From assembly GCA_028818995.1 (NCBI GenBank), contig JAPPMR010000354.1:1-5876 (forward strand): DNA of 5,876 nucleotides. The letters run 5' to 3'. Of this stretch, positions 1 to 5,638 are shown piece by piece; positions within the stretch are counted from its first letter, which is position 1; every line of letters begins with the position of its first letter. Made by a program: the position numbers and the translations under genes. The DNA comes from Candidatus Poribacteria bacterium. GTDB lineage: Bacteria; Poribacteria; WGA-4E; WGA-3G. The notes under the pieces are model-generated. The model was not told the origin of the DNA. It worked only from the letters and a program-made list of their open reading frames with translations, and searched no databases.

Positions 1-554
1 TGAATCGGTGTATGCCAGCACCTGTCAATCCTGAAAATCTACCGCCCATTATGCCGATCTATGAAATTGTTGAAGAGTTGAAGGAGCGTGTGACGGTGCG
101 TGGTGAGATTGTGCAAGGACATCTCGCTGTCGGACAAGCGGTGGATATTGTCGGCAAAGGTGATCGAATAAAGACGAAGTGCCTTAATATCAAAGAGAAT
201 GAAGTCAGTGTAGAGTCTGAACCGGATTGGTTGTCTGTTGGTCAGGTGCTGTGTCCGCCTAAGACCCTAAAGGCACATTCTGAATTTACCGCTCTCATCT
301 ATCTGCTCACACAAGAAGAGAGCGGCACACATATTCCACTTATCGAAAACGATAAACCCGAAGTCCGTCTGTGGGGTGTTGATATACCTGCAAGTTTGCA
401 ACTTCCACCAGAATTATCAATTGTTACCCCTGGTGCGAATGCCCATGTTTCTCTTACCCTTGAACTGCCTATGGCAATGGAAACTGGCACAACATTTGAG
501 GTGAAGAAAATGGGATCACGGATAGGACTCGGTGTTGTGACTTCGGTCATGTAA
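1..554 (+). CDS. EF-Tu-like protein, C-terminal part (domains 2 and 3), open at left edge
   Basis: The visible part matches the two beta-barrel domains of translational GTPases of the EF-Tu type; the GTPase domain, if present, lies outside the window. Numbering from the ATG at 12: PAPVNP (2-7) and the MPIYEI stretch (14-19) match the EF-Tu linker and start of domain 2 (typically IPxP...LPIEDV). RG...G...G at 30-41 is the domain 2 core, GQVL is at 77-80, and domain 3 follows with SEFTALIYLL (90-99), SGTHIPL (104-110), TPGAN (139-143), PMAMETG (153-159) and GSRIGLGVV (168-176). The frame stays open upstream of the ATG (codons AAT CGG TGT, preceded by an incomplete xTG), and the 11 bases before it show no ribosome site, so I treat the gene as partial at its 5' end. 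Domain 2 is about 14 residues shorter than in E. coli EF-Tu. It converges on hisA with 16 bp between stop codons. EF-Tu-like homology is confident; a role as an elongation factor is doubtful. Confidence 0.8.
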   Translation, partial: NRCMPAPVNPENLPPIMPIYEIVEELKERVTVRGEIVQGHLAVGQAVDIVGKGDRIKTKCLNIKENEVSVESEPDWLSVGQVLCPPKTLKAHSEFTALIYLLTQEESGTHIPLIENDKPEVRLWGVDIPASLQLPPELSIVTPGANAHVSLTLELPMAMETGTTFEVKKMGSRIGLGVVTSVM

Positions 555-570
555 TTCGCCTTTAAGCTTT

Positions 571-1278
571 CTACCGTGCAGTGGCAATTGCATCACATAG
601 TGCAAGGTCACCGGTATACAAAGCCCGTCCAATAATCGCACCACTTGCACCAATCTTTTTCAATGCTTCCACATCAGTAAGCGACGTAACACCGCCTGAA
701 GCGATGATGTCTGCAGACACGGCATTGACGATATCTGAAGTTGCTTCAGTATTTGGTCCTTTAAGCATACCATCACTTTTGATGTCGGTGTAAATAAGCG
801 TCTGGACTCCAGCCATCTCTACCGCAAATTCAACCGCAGATTTCTGAGATACTTCTAACCACCCATGTGTAGCAACCATCCCGTCTTTCGCGTCAATACC
901 GACAGCAATCTGTTCCCCATGTTTTTCGCAAGCCTGCTTCACCAAGCTCGGTTGTTTGAGTGCAGCCGTGCCTAAAATTGCGCGGTGCACACCTAACGCT
1001 AAAACGGCTTCTAACTGCTCCATATTTCTAATACCTCCGCCAAGCTGAACAGGAATGTCAAGCACCTTGACAATCTCACGTACAATATGTAGATTAGCCG
1101 ATTCACCCTGAAACGCTCCATCTAAATCAACAAGATGTAGGTATTCTGCTCCTTCTGCTTGCCACTGCTTTGCCATATCCACAGGTGAATCTGAGAAAAC
1201 AGTCTCCTGTTCCGCGATTCCCTGTACCAAATTTACACACTTGCCACCACGTAGGTCAATTGCTGGTAAAATTTGCAC
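571..1278 (-). CDS. hisA: HisA, ProFAR isomerase (histidine biosynthesis)
   Basis: 1-(5-phosphoribosyl)-5-[(5-phosphoribosylamino)methylideneamino]imidazole-4-carboxamide isomerase, EC 5.3.1.16. It is the cytoplasmic Amadori-rearrangement step of histidine synthesis, feeding the HisF/HisH synthase. The 235-residue protein is a full-length single (beta/alpha)8 barrel. The N-terminal AIDLRGGKCV carries Asp8, the second half carries Asp129 (GIDAKDG), and Thr164 is in YTDI; these match the known HisA catalytic positions. The two phosphate-binding half-barrel motifs are GGGIR (80-84) and ASGG/IGRAL (193-196, 216-220). The start is a GTG with a good Shine-Dalgarno (AAAGGA at 1285-1290, 6-nt spacer). 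It lies 15 bp downstream of the sugar permease stop on the same strand, so co-transcription is likely. No other his gene is in view. HisF is a paralogue, but the start motif and length favour HisA. Confidence 0.96.
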   Translation of the reverse strand: MQILPAIDLRGGKCVNLVQGIAEQETVFSDSPVDMAKQWQAEGAEYLHLVDLDGAFQGESANLHIVREIVKVLDIPVQLGGGIRNMEQLEAVLALGVHRAILGTAALKQPSLVKQACEKHGEQIAVGIDAKDGMVATHGWLEVSQKSAVEFAVEMAGVQTLIYTDIKSDGMLKGPNTEATSDIVNAVSADIIASGGVTSLTDVEALKKIGASGAIIGRALYTGDLALCDAIATAR

Positions 1279-1293
1279 TGTTGTTCCTTTCCG

Positions 1294-2193
1294 TTATTCC
1301 TCTCGAAAAATACCAAGTAATTTCAATTGCACTATTGAGATTATAGCAATTATGATAAAAAGCACCCATCCGATTGTGGCTGCATAGCCGAGACGCATGA
1401 ATTGAAATCCGTTTTTATAGAGATACATCACGATTGTAGAACCGGCATCAGCAGGTTCACCACCATTCGTTAAGATATAGGGCAGGTCAAAGAGTTGGAA
1501 CGAACCAATCATAGATACGACAACCACAAAGGCAATAACCGGACGTAAAGAGGGGAGCGTGATATGAACAAACGACTGCCACCAATTCGCACCGTCGACT
1601 GCTGCGGCTTCATATAGTTCCTGCCGAATTCCTTGTAATCCCGCTAAAAAATAGATCATGTTGAATCCTGCCCACTGCCAAACACCTGTTAAAATTACGG
1701 CTGGCATAACATATTTACCCTCACTGAGCCAACCTATCTCTTTTCCAAAAAGAATAAATTCGTTGTTGATTAACCCTGCTCGTTGGTCAAAGATAAGATT
1801 GAAGATGATCGCAACAAATACACCAGCAACCAAAACAGGTGCGAAAAAGGCGAGTCTTAGAAAGTTCTTCCCTTTCACAAACTTTGAGTTGAGCAGAATA
1901 GCAAGGAGTAACGCTATCGGTAATTGGAGTATCAGCGTGCCAAGTGCGAAATATGTTGTATTCCATAGTGATTTCCAGAAAATTGGATCGCGAAACAGGT
2001 CTATAAAGTTACTGATACCGACAAAGATTCGACTCTGAAACCCGCGCATCTCATAAAAACTCATCACAAGCGATGAGATCAGAGGATACCCCATAAAGAC
2101 GATAAAAAGGATATAAAACGGCGCAATAAAAAGATATGGGGCAATTTTCTGTTGTTGATGCCAAAAATTATATCTATTCCGTTCTGAATTCAT
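1294..2193 (-). CDS. Carbohydrate ABC transporter permease, MalF/UgpA type
   Basis: Inner-membrane permease subunit of a CUT1-type ABC importer, 299 residues. It has six likely membrane segments (about 17-40, 78-101, 112-135, 163-187, 217-238, 268-292). The cytoplasmic coupling loop carries the EAA signature (EAAAVDGANWWQSFVHITLP, 195-214), which docks on the ATPase, followed by the FDLPYILTNGGEP segment (235-247) typical of MalF/UgpA-like subunits. The N-terminus is short, as in UgpA and unlike the long E. coli MalF. The ATG overlaps the end of the solute-binding protein gene by 20 bp and has its own Shine-Dalgarno (AAGGG at 2201-2205, 7-nt spacer), which suggests translational coupling. Such permeases normally pair with a MalG/UgpE-type subunit encoded next door; none is present and hisA follows instead. 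The transported substrate cannot be told from the sequence. Confidence 0.93.
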   Translation of the reverse strand: MNSERNRYNFWHQQQKIAPYLFIAPFYILFIVFMGYPLISSLVMSFYEMRGFQSRIFVGISNFIDLFRDPIFWKSLWNTTYFALGTLILQLPIALLLAILLNSKFVKGKNFLRLAFFAPVLVAGVFVAIIFNLIFDQRAGLINNEFILFGKEIGWLSEGKYVMPAVILTGVWQWAGFNMIYFLAGLQGIRQELYEAAAVDGANWWQSFVHITLPSLRPVIAFVVVVSMIGSFQLFDLPYILTNGGEPADAGSTIVMYLYKNGFQFMRLGYAATIGWVLFIIIAIISIVQLKLLGIFREE

Positions 2194-3553
2194 CTATAAT
2201 CCCTTCTCCCCAACGTTCTTGATCTTTTCCAATAATTGATCTGACCTTTTCAGCAAGTTCCGTCAAAGCCTGCCGTGGTGTCTGTTTTTCGGTAACAGCA
2301 TTGAAAATTGCATCATTCAGCAAGTCTGCCGCTTCAGACCAATACGGATTCTGATACCGTGGTGGTAAATCGGGCGCCAGTCGAATAAACAAGTCTCCGA
2401 GTGGTTGCCCTCCCAAGTACGCATCCGGTTCTTTATAAATTGGGGCATCCCATGCATCTTTGAGGGGTGGAATAATCCGCGTCGTTTCATAGCGGTTAAT
2501 CAATCCTGCTTTGTCGAAATAGGCAAATTTCAGGAGTTCCCATGCCAAGTCAGGGTTTTTGCACTGCTTTGTAATACCGATCATCGTACCGCCGCGTGTT
2601 GTGGTGCGCCTGCCACCTACTTCCCAGGCTGGCATCCCAATAGCCTTCCATTTGCCAGCCATCTGTGGCACTTGACTTTTAAGGATACCGACATACCAAT
2701 CCGGTGCAAGCACAGAAAGTATTTTTCCGTCCTGCATTGCAGCAAAATTGCTCGGGTCGCCATGCCATGTCCCATAAACTGGCGTAGCGATTTCGTGTTC
2801 ATTAAACAGGGATGTAAAAAACGCTAAGGTTTCAATTGCAACATCACTATCAATGACCACGTTCCCATCAACATCAAAAAATCCACCACTTCTTTGCAGC
2901 AGCAGGTTAAAATAGTCGCTTTCAGTCTTGTTATCTAACACAATTGCATATTGGTCAATCTCACCATCACCATCAAGATCGCGAGAGACTTTTTTACCAG
3001 CAGCAATGAAATCATCCCATGTTTCAATCTCGGTCATTTCAACGCCAGCTGCTTTAAAGAGGTCATCTCGGTACAGTAAAACAACGGGGTGTAAATCATG
3101 CGGGATACCAAATATCTTCCCCCGATAAGACCATGGCGTAAAACGACTTACGACCAATTTATCCATCCAACCTTCATTTTTTAAACGAGGACGCAGGTCA
3201 ACAAAACCTACCTCATCAATAGCCCCTTTTAAAAAGCGACCAATAGATGTAATTTCTACTTCCACAACATCTGGTGCACCGAAATCAGATAGCAAAGCGG
3301 TGAGAAGTTTATCGTGCATCGTCCCACCATAATTGATGAGTTGCACGTTAACTTCTGGATGCTGTGCCTCAAAGATTGGTACACGGGCTTGATATTCTTC
3401 GTAATGGGTATTGGCAAAAATCCAAAATTCTATATTTTCACCCTTTTCTTCCGCAGGCGCAAAAATGAAGAAACAAGAGATAAGAAAAAGAACCAACATG
3501 ACCATCGGCCCCTTGCCAAGTGGAAAATTTTCTACATCATAAGGAATACGCAT
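2174..3553 (-). CDS. Extracellular solute-binding protein, family 1 (sugar ABC importer)
   Basis: Binding subunit that captures solute outside the inner membrane and delivers it to the permease encoded next. From the ATG at 3553 it is 459 residues. A charged and polar N-terminus is followed by a hydrophobic stretch (17-34, MVMLVLFLISC...APA). Export is either by signal peptidase I after APA34 or as a lipoprotein through LISC27; the very hydrophobic residues after Cys27 make the lipoprotein reading less sure. Family 1 features include IEFWIFANTHYEEY (41-54), a YGGTMHDKL segment (75-83), GKIFGIPHD (145-153), and a late GGTMIGITKQCKNPDLAWE segment (321-339). DLDGDGEID (192-200) resembles a calcium-binding loop. 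The frame extends upstream to a TTG at 3616, but only the ATG at 3553 has a ribosome site and it places the signal sequence sensibly. It is first gene of the transporter-hisA unit. The ligand is unknown. Confidence 0.92.
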   Translation of the reverse strand: MRIPYDVENFPLGKGPMVMLVLFLISCFFIFAPAEEKGENIEFWIFANTHYEEYQARVPIFEAQHPEVNVQLINYGGTMHDKLLTALLSDFGAPDVVEVEITSIGRFLKGAIDEVGFVDLRPRLKNEGWMDKLVVSRFTPWSYRGKIFGIPHDLHPVVLLYRDDLFKAAGVEMTEIETWDDFIAAGKKVSRDLDGDGEIDQYAIVLDNKTESDYFNLLLQRSGGFFDVDGNVVIDSDVAIETLAFFTSLFNEHEIATPVYGTWHGDPSNFAAMQDGKILSVLAPDWYVGILKSQVPQMAGKWKAIGMPAWEVGGRRTTTRGGTMIGITKQCKNPDLAWELLKFAYFDKAGLINRYETTRIIPPLKDAWDAPIYKEPDAYLGGQPLGDLFIRLAPDLPPRYQNPYWSEAADLLNDAIFNAVTEKQTPRQALTELAEKVRSIIGKDQERWGEGIIDEFRTE

Positions 3554-3559
3554 AAAATG

Positions 3560-3565
3560 CCTCTT
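3560..3565 (-). promoter_or_regulatory. Ribosome binding site setting the solute-binding protein start
   Basis: AAGAGG on the minus strand lies 6 nt upstream of the ATG at 3551-3553. The longer in-frame alternative, a TTG at 3614-3616, has no purine-rich site before it, so this site decides the start. Confidence 0.75.
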
Positions 3566-3590
3566 ACATAAAATCTGACTAATTTGGAAT

Positions 3591-3625
3591 TGGTAAATTT
3601 GACTTGACTTTTTCAAATTTTACCA
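3591..3625. repeat. Near-perfect inverted repeat over the -35 region (candidate operator)
   Basis: The left arm TGGTAAATTTGA (3591-3602) pairs with the right arm TCAAATTTTACCA (3613-3625), every base matching apart from one extra T, around a 10-nt centre (3603-3612). It covers the -35 box and spacer of the predicted rightward promoter and lies upstream of the leftward gene start. A dimeric repressor site is one explanation. A hairpin in the leader of the leftward transcript is another. No regulator gene is in the window. Confidence 0.5.
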
Positions 3626-3632
3626 TTAAAAT
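3604..3632 (+). promoter_or_regulatory. Predicted sigma70-type promoter for the zinc-ribbon gene
   Basis: TTGACT (3604-3609) matches the -35 consensus at 5 of 6 positions. After a 17-nt spacer, TAAAAT (3627-3632) matches the -10 consensus at 5 of 6. Transcription would start near 3639, leaving a leader of roughly 48 nt before the ATG at 3687. A second overlapping TTGACT is at 3599-3604. This is inferred from sequence; AT-rich DNA gives chance matches, but both boxes and the spacing are good. Confidence 0.55.
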
Positions 3633-3671
3633 TTATCAAATCATGTGCATTTTATCAACTAAGAAATGAAT

Positions 3672-3678
3672 GGAGGAG
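3672..3678 (+). promoter_or_regulatory. Strong ribosome binding site setting the zinc-ribbon gene start
   Basis: GGAGGAG lies 8 nt upstream of the ATG at 3687. An earlier in-frame ATG at 3666 would place this site inside the coding region and add MNGGERY ahead of the MPTYDYKC start that is standard for the family, so 3687 is preferred. Confidence 0.8.
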
Positions 3679-3686
3679 AACGTTAT

Positions 3687-4025
3687 ATGCCCACGTATGA
3701 CTATAAGTGTCTTGAGTGTGATGTTCAGTTTGAAAAGTTTCAAGGTATTACGGCACCACCGCTTGAAGAATGCCCTGATTGTGGCGGTAAAGTGAAACGG
3801 CTCATCGGAGCTGGTGCAGGATTGATTTTCAAAGGCTCTGGCTTCTATGCTACCGACTACCGGAGTGAAGGATACAAAGAATCTGCTAAGAAAGATAAAA
3901 ATTCAGCGTCAGAAAAAAGCGACTCAGCGTCAGAAAAAAGCGATAAGAGCGAAAAAAGTGAAAAAAAAGAGAAGAAAACTGACACAAGTAGCGAATCAAA
4001 AAGCAAGTCCAGCGACACTGACTAA
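3687..4025 (+). CDS. FmdB/CxxC_CxxC_SSSS-family zinc-ribbon protein with charged repeat tail
   Basis: Small putative regulatory protein of the FmdB family, 112 residues. It starts with the family hallmark MPTYDYKC. Cys8 and Cys11 (CLEC) and Cys29 and Cys32 (CPDC) form a zinc-ribbon, followed by the conserved KRLIGAGAGLIFKGSGFYATDY segment (positions 37-58), here given for location only by its first and last residues Lys37 and Tyr58. From about 60 on the protein is low-complexity Ser, Lys, Glu and Asp with two perfect copies of SASEKSD, and is probably disordered. The molecular function of the family is not established; the name comes from a gene linked to formamidase regulation. It is followed 46 bp later by a CDF metal exporter on the same strand, so the two may be co-transcribed. 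A very strong Shine-Dalgarno suggests good expression. Confidence 0.9.
   Translation: MPTYDYKCLECDVQFEKFQGITAPPLEECPDCGGKVKRLIGAGAGLIFKGSGFYATDYRSEGYKESAKKDKNSASEKSDSASEKSDKSEKSEKKEKKTDTSSESKSKSSDTD
3903..3943 (+). repeat. 21-bp tandem duplication in the zinc-ribbon gene tail
   Basis: The 20-mer TCAGCGTCAGAAAAAAGCGA occurs identically at 3903-3922 and 3924-3943, a 21-bp period. It is in frame and gives two copies of the heptapeptide SASEKSD. More degenerate SEK units follow. This looks like a slippage-type expansion of a disordered tail. Confidence 0.85.
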
Positions 4026-4061
4026 ATTATCAGAAATGTAGACTGTATTGGGTTGATTATT

Positions 4062-4066
4062 AGGAG
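4062..4066 (+). promoter_or_regulatory. Ribosome binding site supporting a TTG start
   Basis: AGGAG lies 5 nt before the TTG at 4072-4074. An in-frame TGA at 4054-4056 leaves little room upstream and there is no ATG or GTG before the His-rich segment, so TTG is the only start that keeps the His-rich N-terminus. Confidence 0.75.
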
Positions 4067-4071
4067 ACACT

Positions 4072-5013
4072 TTGCACAATCATAGCCACCACCATCATCA
4101 CCAAGAAGGACATGCGCATAGCCATCAGACACACCTGCAGAAGAAATTTAAGGTTGCGGTAGTCGTTACATTTCTTGTTTTCCTTGGAGAAGTTATCGGA
4201 GGAATCTGGTCAGGAAGTCTCGCGTTGCTAAGCGACGCTGCACATGTGATGTCGGATACACTCTCACTTCTGATAAGTTGGTTGGCAATCTATCTATCAA
4301 CCCGTCCTGCAACATCATCCCGCACTTTCGGTTACCATCGCGCTGAGGTTTTCGCCGCATTTCTCAACGGTGTGTCGCTTATCGGTATCTCCGGTTGGAT
4401 TTTTTACGAAGCATACAACAGGTTCATTTCCCCTACTGAAATTAAGGTGACAGGTATGTTTGTTGTCGCATGTCTCGGCTTTGTTGCGAATCTATTTATC
4501 TTATGGCAACTGCACGGTGAAAGTCACGGCAACCTCAATGTGCGGAGTGCTGTGCTTCATGTGATAGGGGATACGCTTTCTTCTGTTGCTGTTGTCATAG
4601 GTGGTGTGATCATTCTTTGGACAGGATGGTATCCAATCGATGCGATCCTCAGCTTCCTCATCGGTGGGATTATTCTTTTCGGTGCTATAAATGTGACGAG
4701 AGAAGCGGTGCATATCCTGCTTGAGAATTCACCGCGAAATGCTGACGCACATACTGTGGCAGAACATCTCTGCAATTTAGACGCGGTCAAAGATGTACAC
4801 GACATGCACATCTGGTCATTATGTTCCAATTATAATGCATTGAGCGCGCACATCGTCATTCACGAAAACACACCGCTGCCGCATGATCAAATTCTGCAAC
4901 AGATTAACACCGAATTGAAACAACGTTTCGGTATTAACCACACAACCCTCCAACTTGAACAGGTTGCATGTACACAAGCAGGCAATCTGCTATGCAACGC
5001 ACAACATTCCTAA
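4072..5013 (+). CDS. Cation diffusion facilitator (CzcD/ZitB-like) metal exporter
   Basis: Inner-membrane metal-proton antiporter of the CDF family, most likely exporting Zn2+ and possibly Co2+ or Cd2+, 313 residues. The N-terminus is strongly His-rich (11 His in residues 2-21), as in zinc CDFs. Six membrane segments are expected (about 26-46, 51-75, 92-114, 126-147, 160-184, 190-212). The transport site is complete: His58xxxAsp62 in segment 2 (SDAAHVMSD) and His163xxxAsp167 in segment 5 (HVIGD), the HxxxD pair usual in zinc-type members. The cytoplasmic C-terminal domain carries VHDMHIWSL (242-250) and further His residues (260, 290), the region that binds regulatory zinc in CzrB/YiiP. Start is TTG with a good ribosome site. 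It follows the zinc-ribbon gene by 46 bp and its stop is 2 bp from the convergent ferritin-like gene. Substrate is inferred from family motifs. Confidence 0.95.
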   Translation: MHNHSHHHHHQEGHAHSHQTHLQKKFKVAVVVTFLVFLGEVIGGIWSGSLALLSDAAHVMSDTLSLLISWLAIYLSTRPATSSRTFGYHRAEVFAAFLNGVSLIGISGWIFYEAYNRFISPTEIKVTGMFVVACLGFVANLFILWQLHGESHGNLNVRSAVLHVIGDTLSSVAVVIGGVIILWTGWYPIDAILSFLIGGIILFGAINVTREAVHILLENSPRNADAHTVAEHLCNLDAVKDVHDMHIWSLCSNYNALSAHIVIHENTPLPHDQILQQINTELKQRFGINHTTLQLEQVACTQAGNLLCNAQHS

Positions 5014-5015
5014 TG

Positions 5016-5594
5016 CTACCCATGTTCTTCTTTTAGACGGTGTGCTTTCCGAATCAGAGACGTATCTTTTGAAAATTTTTGTGTGGCTTGCACCAATCCA
5101 TCTACATGTGAAACCATATCCCTTTCAACCTGCACAATGCGATTCATTAGATACGGTTGGTCACTTTTTTGTATAGCTTTTCGTATGATAGAGAGCAGAT
5201 ACATGTAGATTGTATCTGCTTCGCTCCCTTCAATAGCGATTGCTATGGCGAACGCCTCGTCTAATGTAATTCTGCCACTTTCTACCTTCAATTCGTGTGA
5301 GTCCAATGCATCTGTAATCTCTTGAATAGAAATATCGGGTAGTGGTGCAATTAGTGAAGAAGATTGTTCAGTGTCCTCAGCAGCTATAGGTGTGTCAATG
5401 CCGAACGCTTCTATACACAAAGCGCGTCCAAAATCCACAAGAATATAATGTTGCCACTCCTCCGTACTCATCCTCTCCCAAAATCGCGCTATCCGTTCAT
5501 CAACATCCCCCAAAAGCAGCGCGAAAGAGGCGTACAATTTGGCTTGTCGCAGTTCAAGGTCTTGGCAAATATCAAAAAGTCCTTCTAATGTCAA
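5016..5594 (-). CDS. Ferritin-like (rubrerythrin-type) protein, probable
   Basis: An all-helical protein of 192 residues from the TTG at 5594, or 210 from a GTG at 5648. From the TTG, the first half has LELRQAKLYASFA (13-25) and STEEWQHYILVDF (43-55), so Glu14 and Glu46xxHis49 resemble the Glu and ExxH iron ligands of rubrerythrin-like four-helix proteins. The second half repeats the pattern loosely: DEAFAIAIAIEGSEADTIY (112-130) with Glu122 and Glu125, then VERDMVSHVDGL (156-167) with Glu157 and His163. The last motif is not a proper ExxH, so a complete diiron site is uncertain. There is no signal peptide or membrane segment, and no rubredoxin Cys motif, so it is not a classical rubrerythrin. 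I prefer the TTG because it has a strong ribosome site; the GTG overlaps the preceding gene by 10 bp and has none, though coupling could excuse that. Iron storage, peroxide handling or a non-enzymatic role all remain possible. Confidence 0.65.
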   Translation of the reverse strand: MTLEGLFDICQDLELRQAKLYASFALLLGDVDERIARFWERMSTEEWQHYILVDFGRALCIEAFGIDTPIAAEDTEQSSSLIAPLPDISIQEITDALDSHELKVESGRITLDEAFAIAIAIEGSEADTIYMYLLSIIRKAIQKSDQPYLMNRIVQVERDMVSHVDGLVQATQKFSKDTSLIRKAHRLKEEHG

Positions 5595-5599
5595 TGTTT

Positions 5600-5605
5600 C
5601 TCCTT
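5600..5605 (-). promoter_or_regulatory. Ribosome binding site favouring the internal TTG start
   Basis: AAGGAG on the minus strand lies 5 nt before the TTG at 5592-5594. The upstream GTG (5646-5648) has no purine-rich site in the preceding 15 nt. The site also happens to encode Gln-Gly-Glu in the longer frame, so chance cannot be excluded. Confidence 0.5.
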
Positions 5606-5638
5606 GTAGTGATGTGAGATAATCTGAAGTTCGTTCCT

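Larger units (their letters stand above)
3554..3686. other. AT-rich divergent intergenic region
   Basis: This 133-bp stretch is the only sizeable non-coding region in the window. It must drive both the leftward transporter-hisA unit and the rightward zinc-ribbon/exporter pair. The plus strand has a good promoter (3604-3632) and an inverted repeat over it. A minus-strand promoter is less clear: TTGATA at 3653-3658 with a 17-nt spacer and TAAATT at 3630-3635 is the best candidate, but its -10 box is poor. The 8-mer TTTATCAA occurs twice in direct orientation (3632-3639 and 3651-3658). Confidence 0.7.

Noticed and set aside
299..550. Antisense open frame opposite the EF-Tu-like gene
   Set aside because: It lies wholly within a gene with clear homology, shows no recognisable motif, and has no ribosome site that I can see.
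555..570. Bidirectional terminator between the EF-Tu-like gene and hisA
   Set aside because: The 16-bp gap holds only a short AAGCTT palindrome, with no stem-loop of useful length or following T run.
2405..2827. Plus-strand open frame of 140 codons within the solute-binding protein gene
   Set aside because: The minus-strand frame has clear family 1 features; this one is Cys- and His-rich without a recognisable pattern, as expected of an antisense shadow.
3554..3616. Longer solute-binding protein starting at a TTG (3614-3616)
   Set aside because: There is no ribosome site before the TTG, the extension would put 21 extra residues ahead of the signal sequence, and the stretch overlaps the promoter dyad. 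The ATG at 3553 has AAGAGG at 6 nt.
3666..3686. Earlier ATG for the zinc-ribbon gene
   Set aside because: It would place the GGAGGAG site inside the coding region and add residues before the standard MPTYDYKC start of the family.
4026..4071. Separate promoter or terminator between the zinc-ribbon and exporter genes
   Set aside because: The 46-bp gap shows only the ribosome site; no hairpin or paired -35/-10 boxes were found.
5014..5015. Terminator between the exporter and the ferritin-like gene
   Set aside because: The stops are 2 bp apart and no strong stem-loop with a T run was seen nearby, so termination is likely rho-dependent or inside the opposing genes.
4955..5176. Plus-strand frame spanning the end of the exporter and the ferritin-like gene
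   Set aside because: It overlaps two real genes, has no recognisable domain and no convincing ribosome site.
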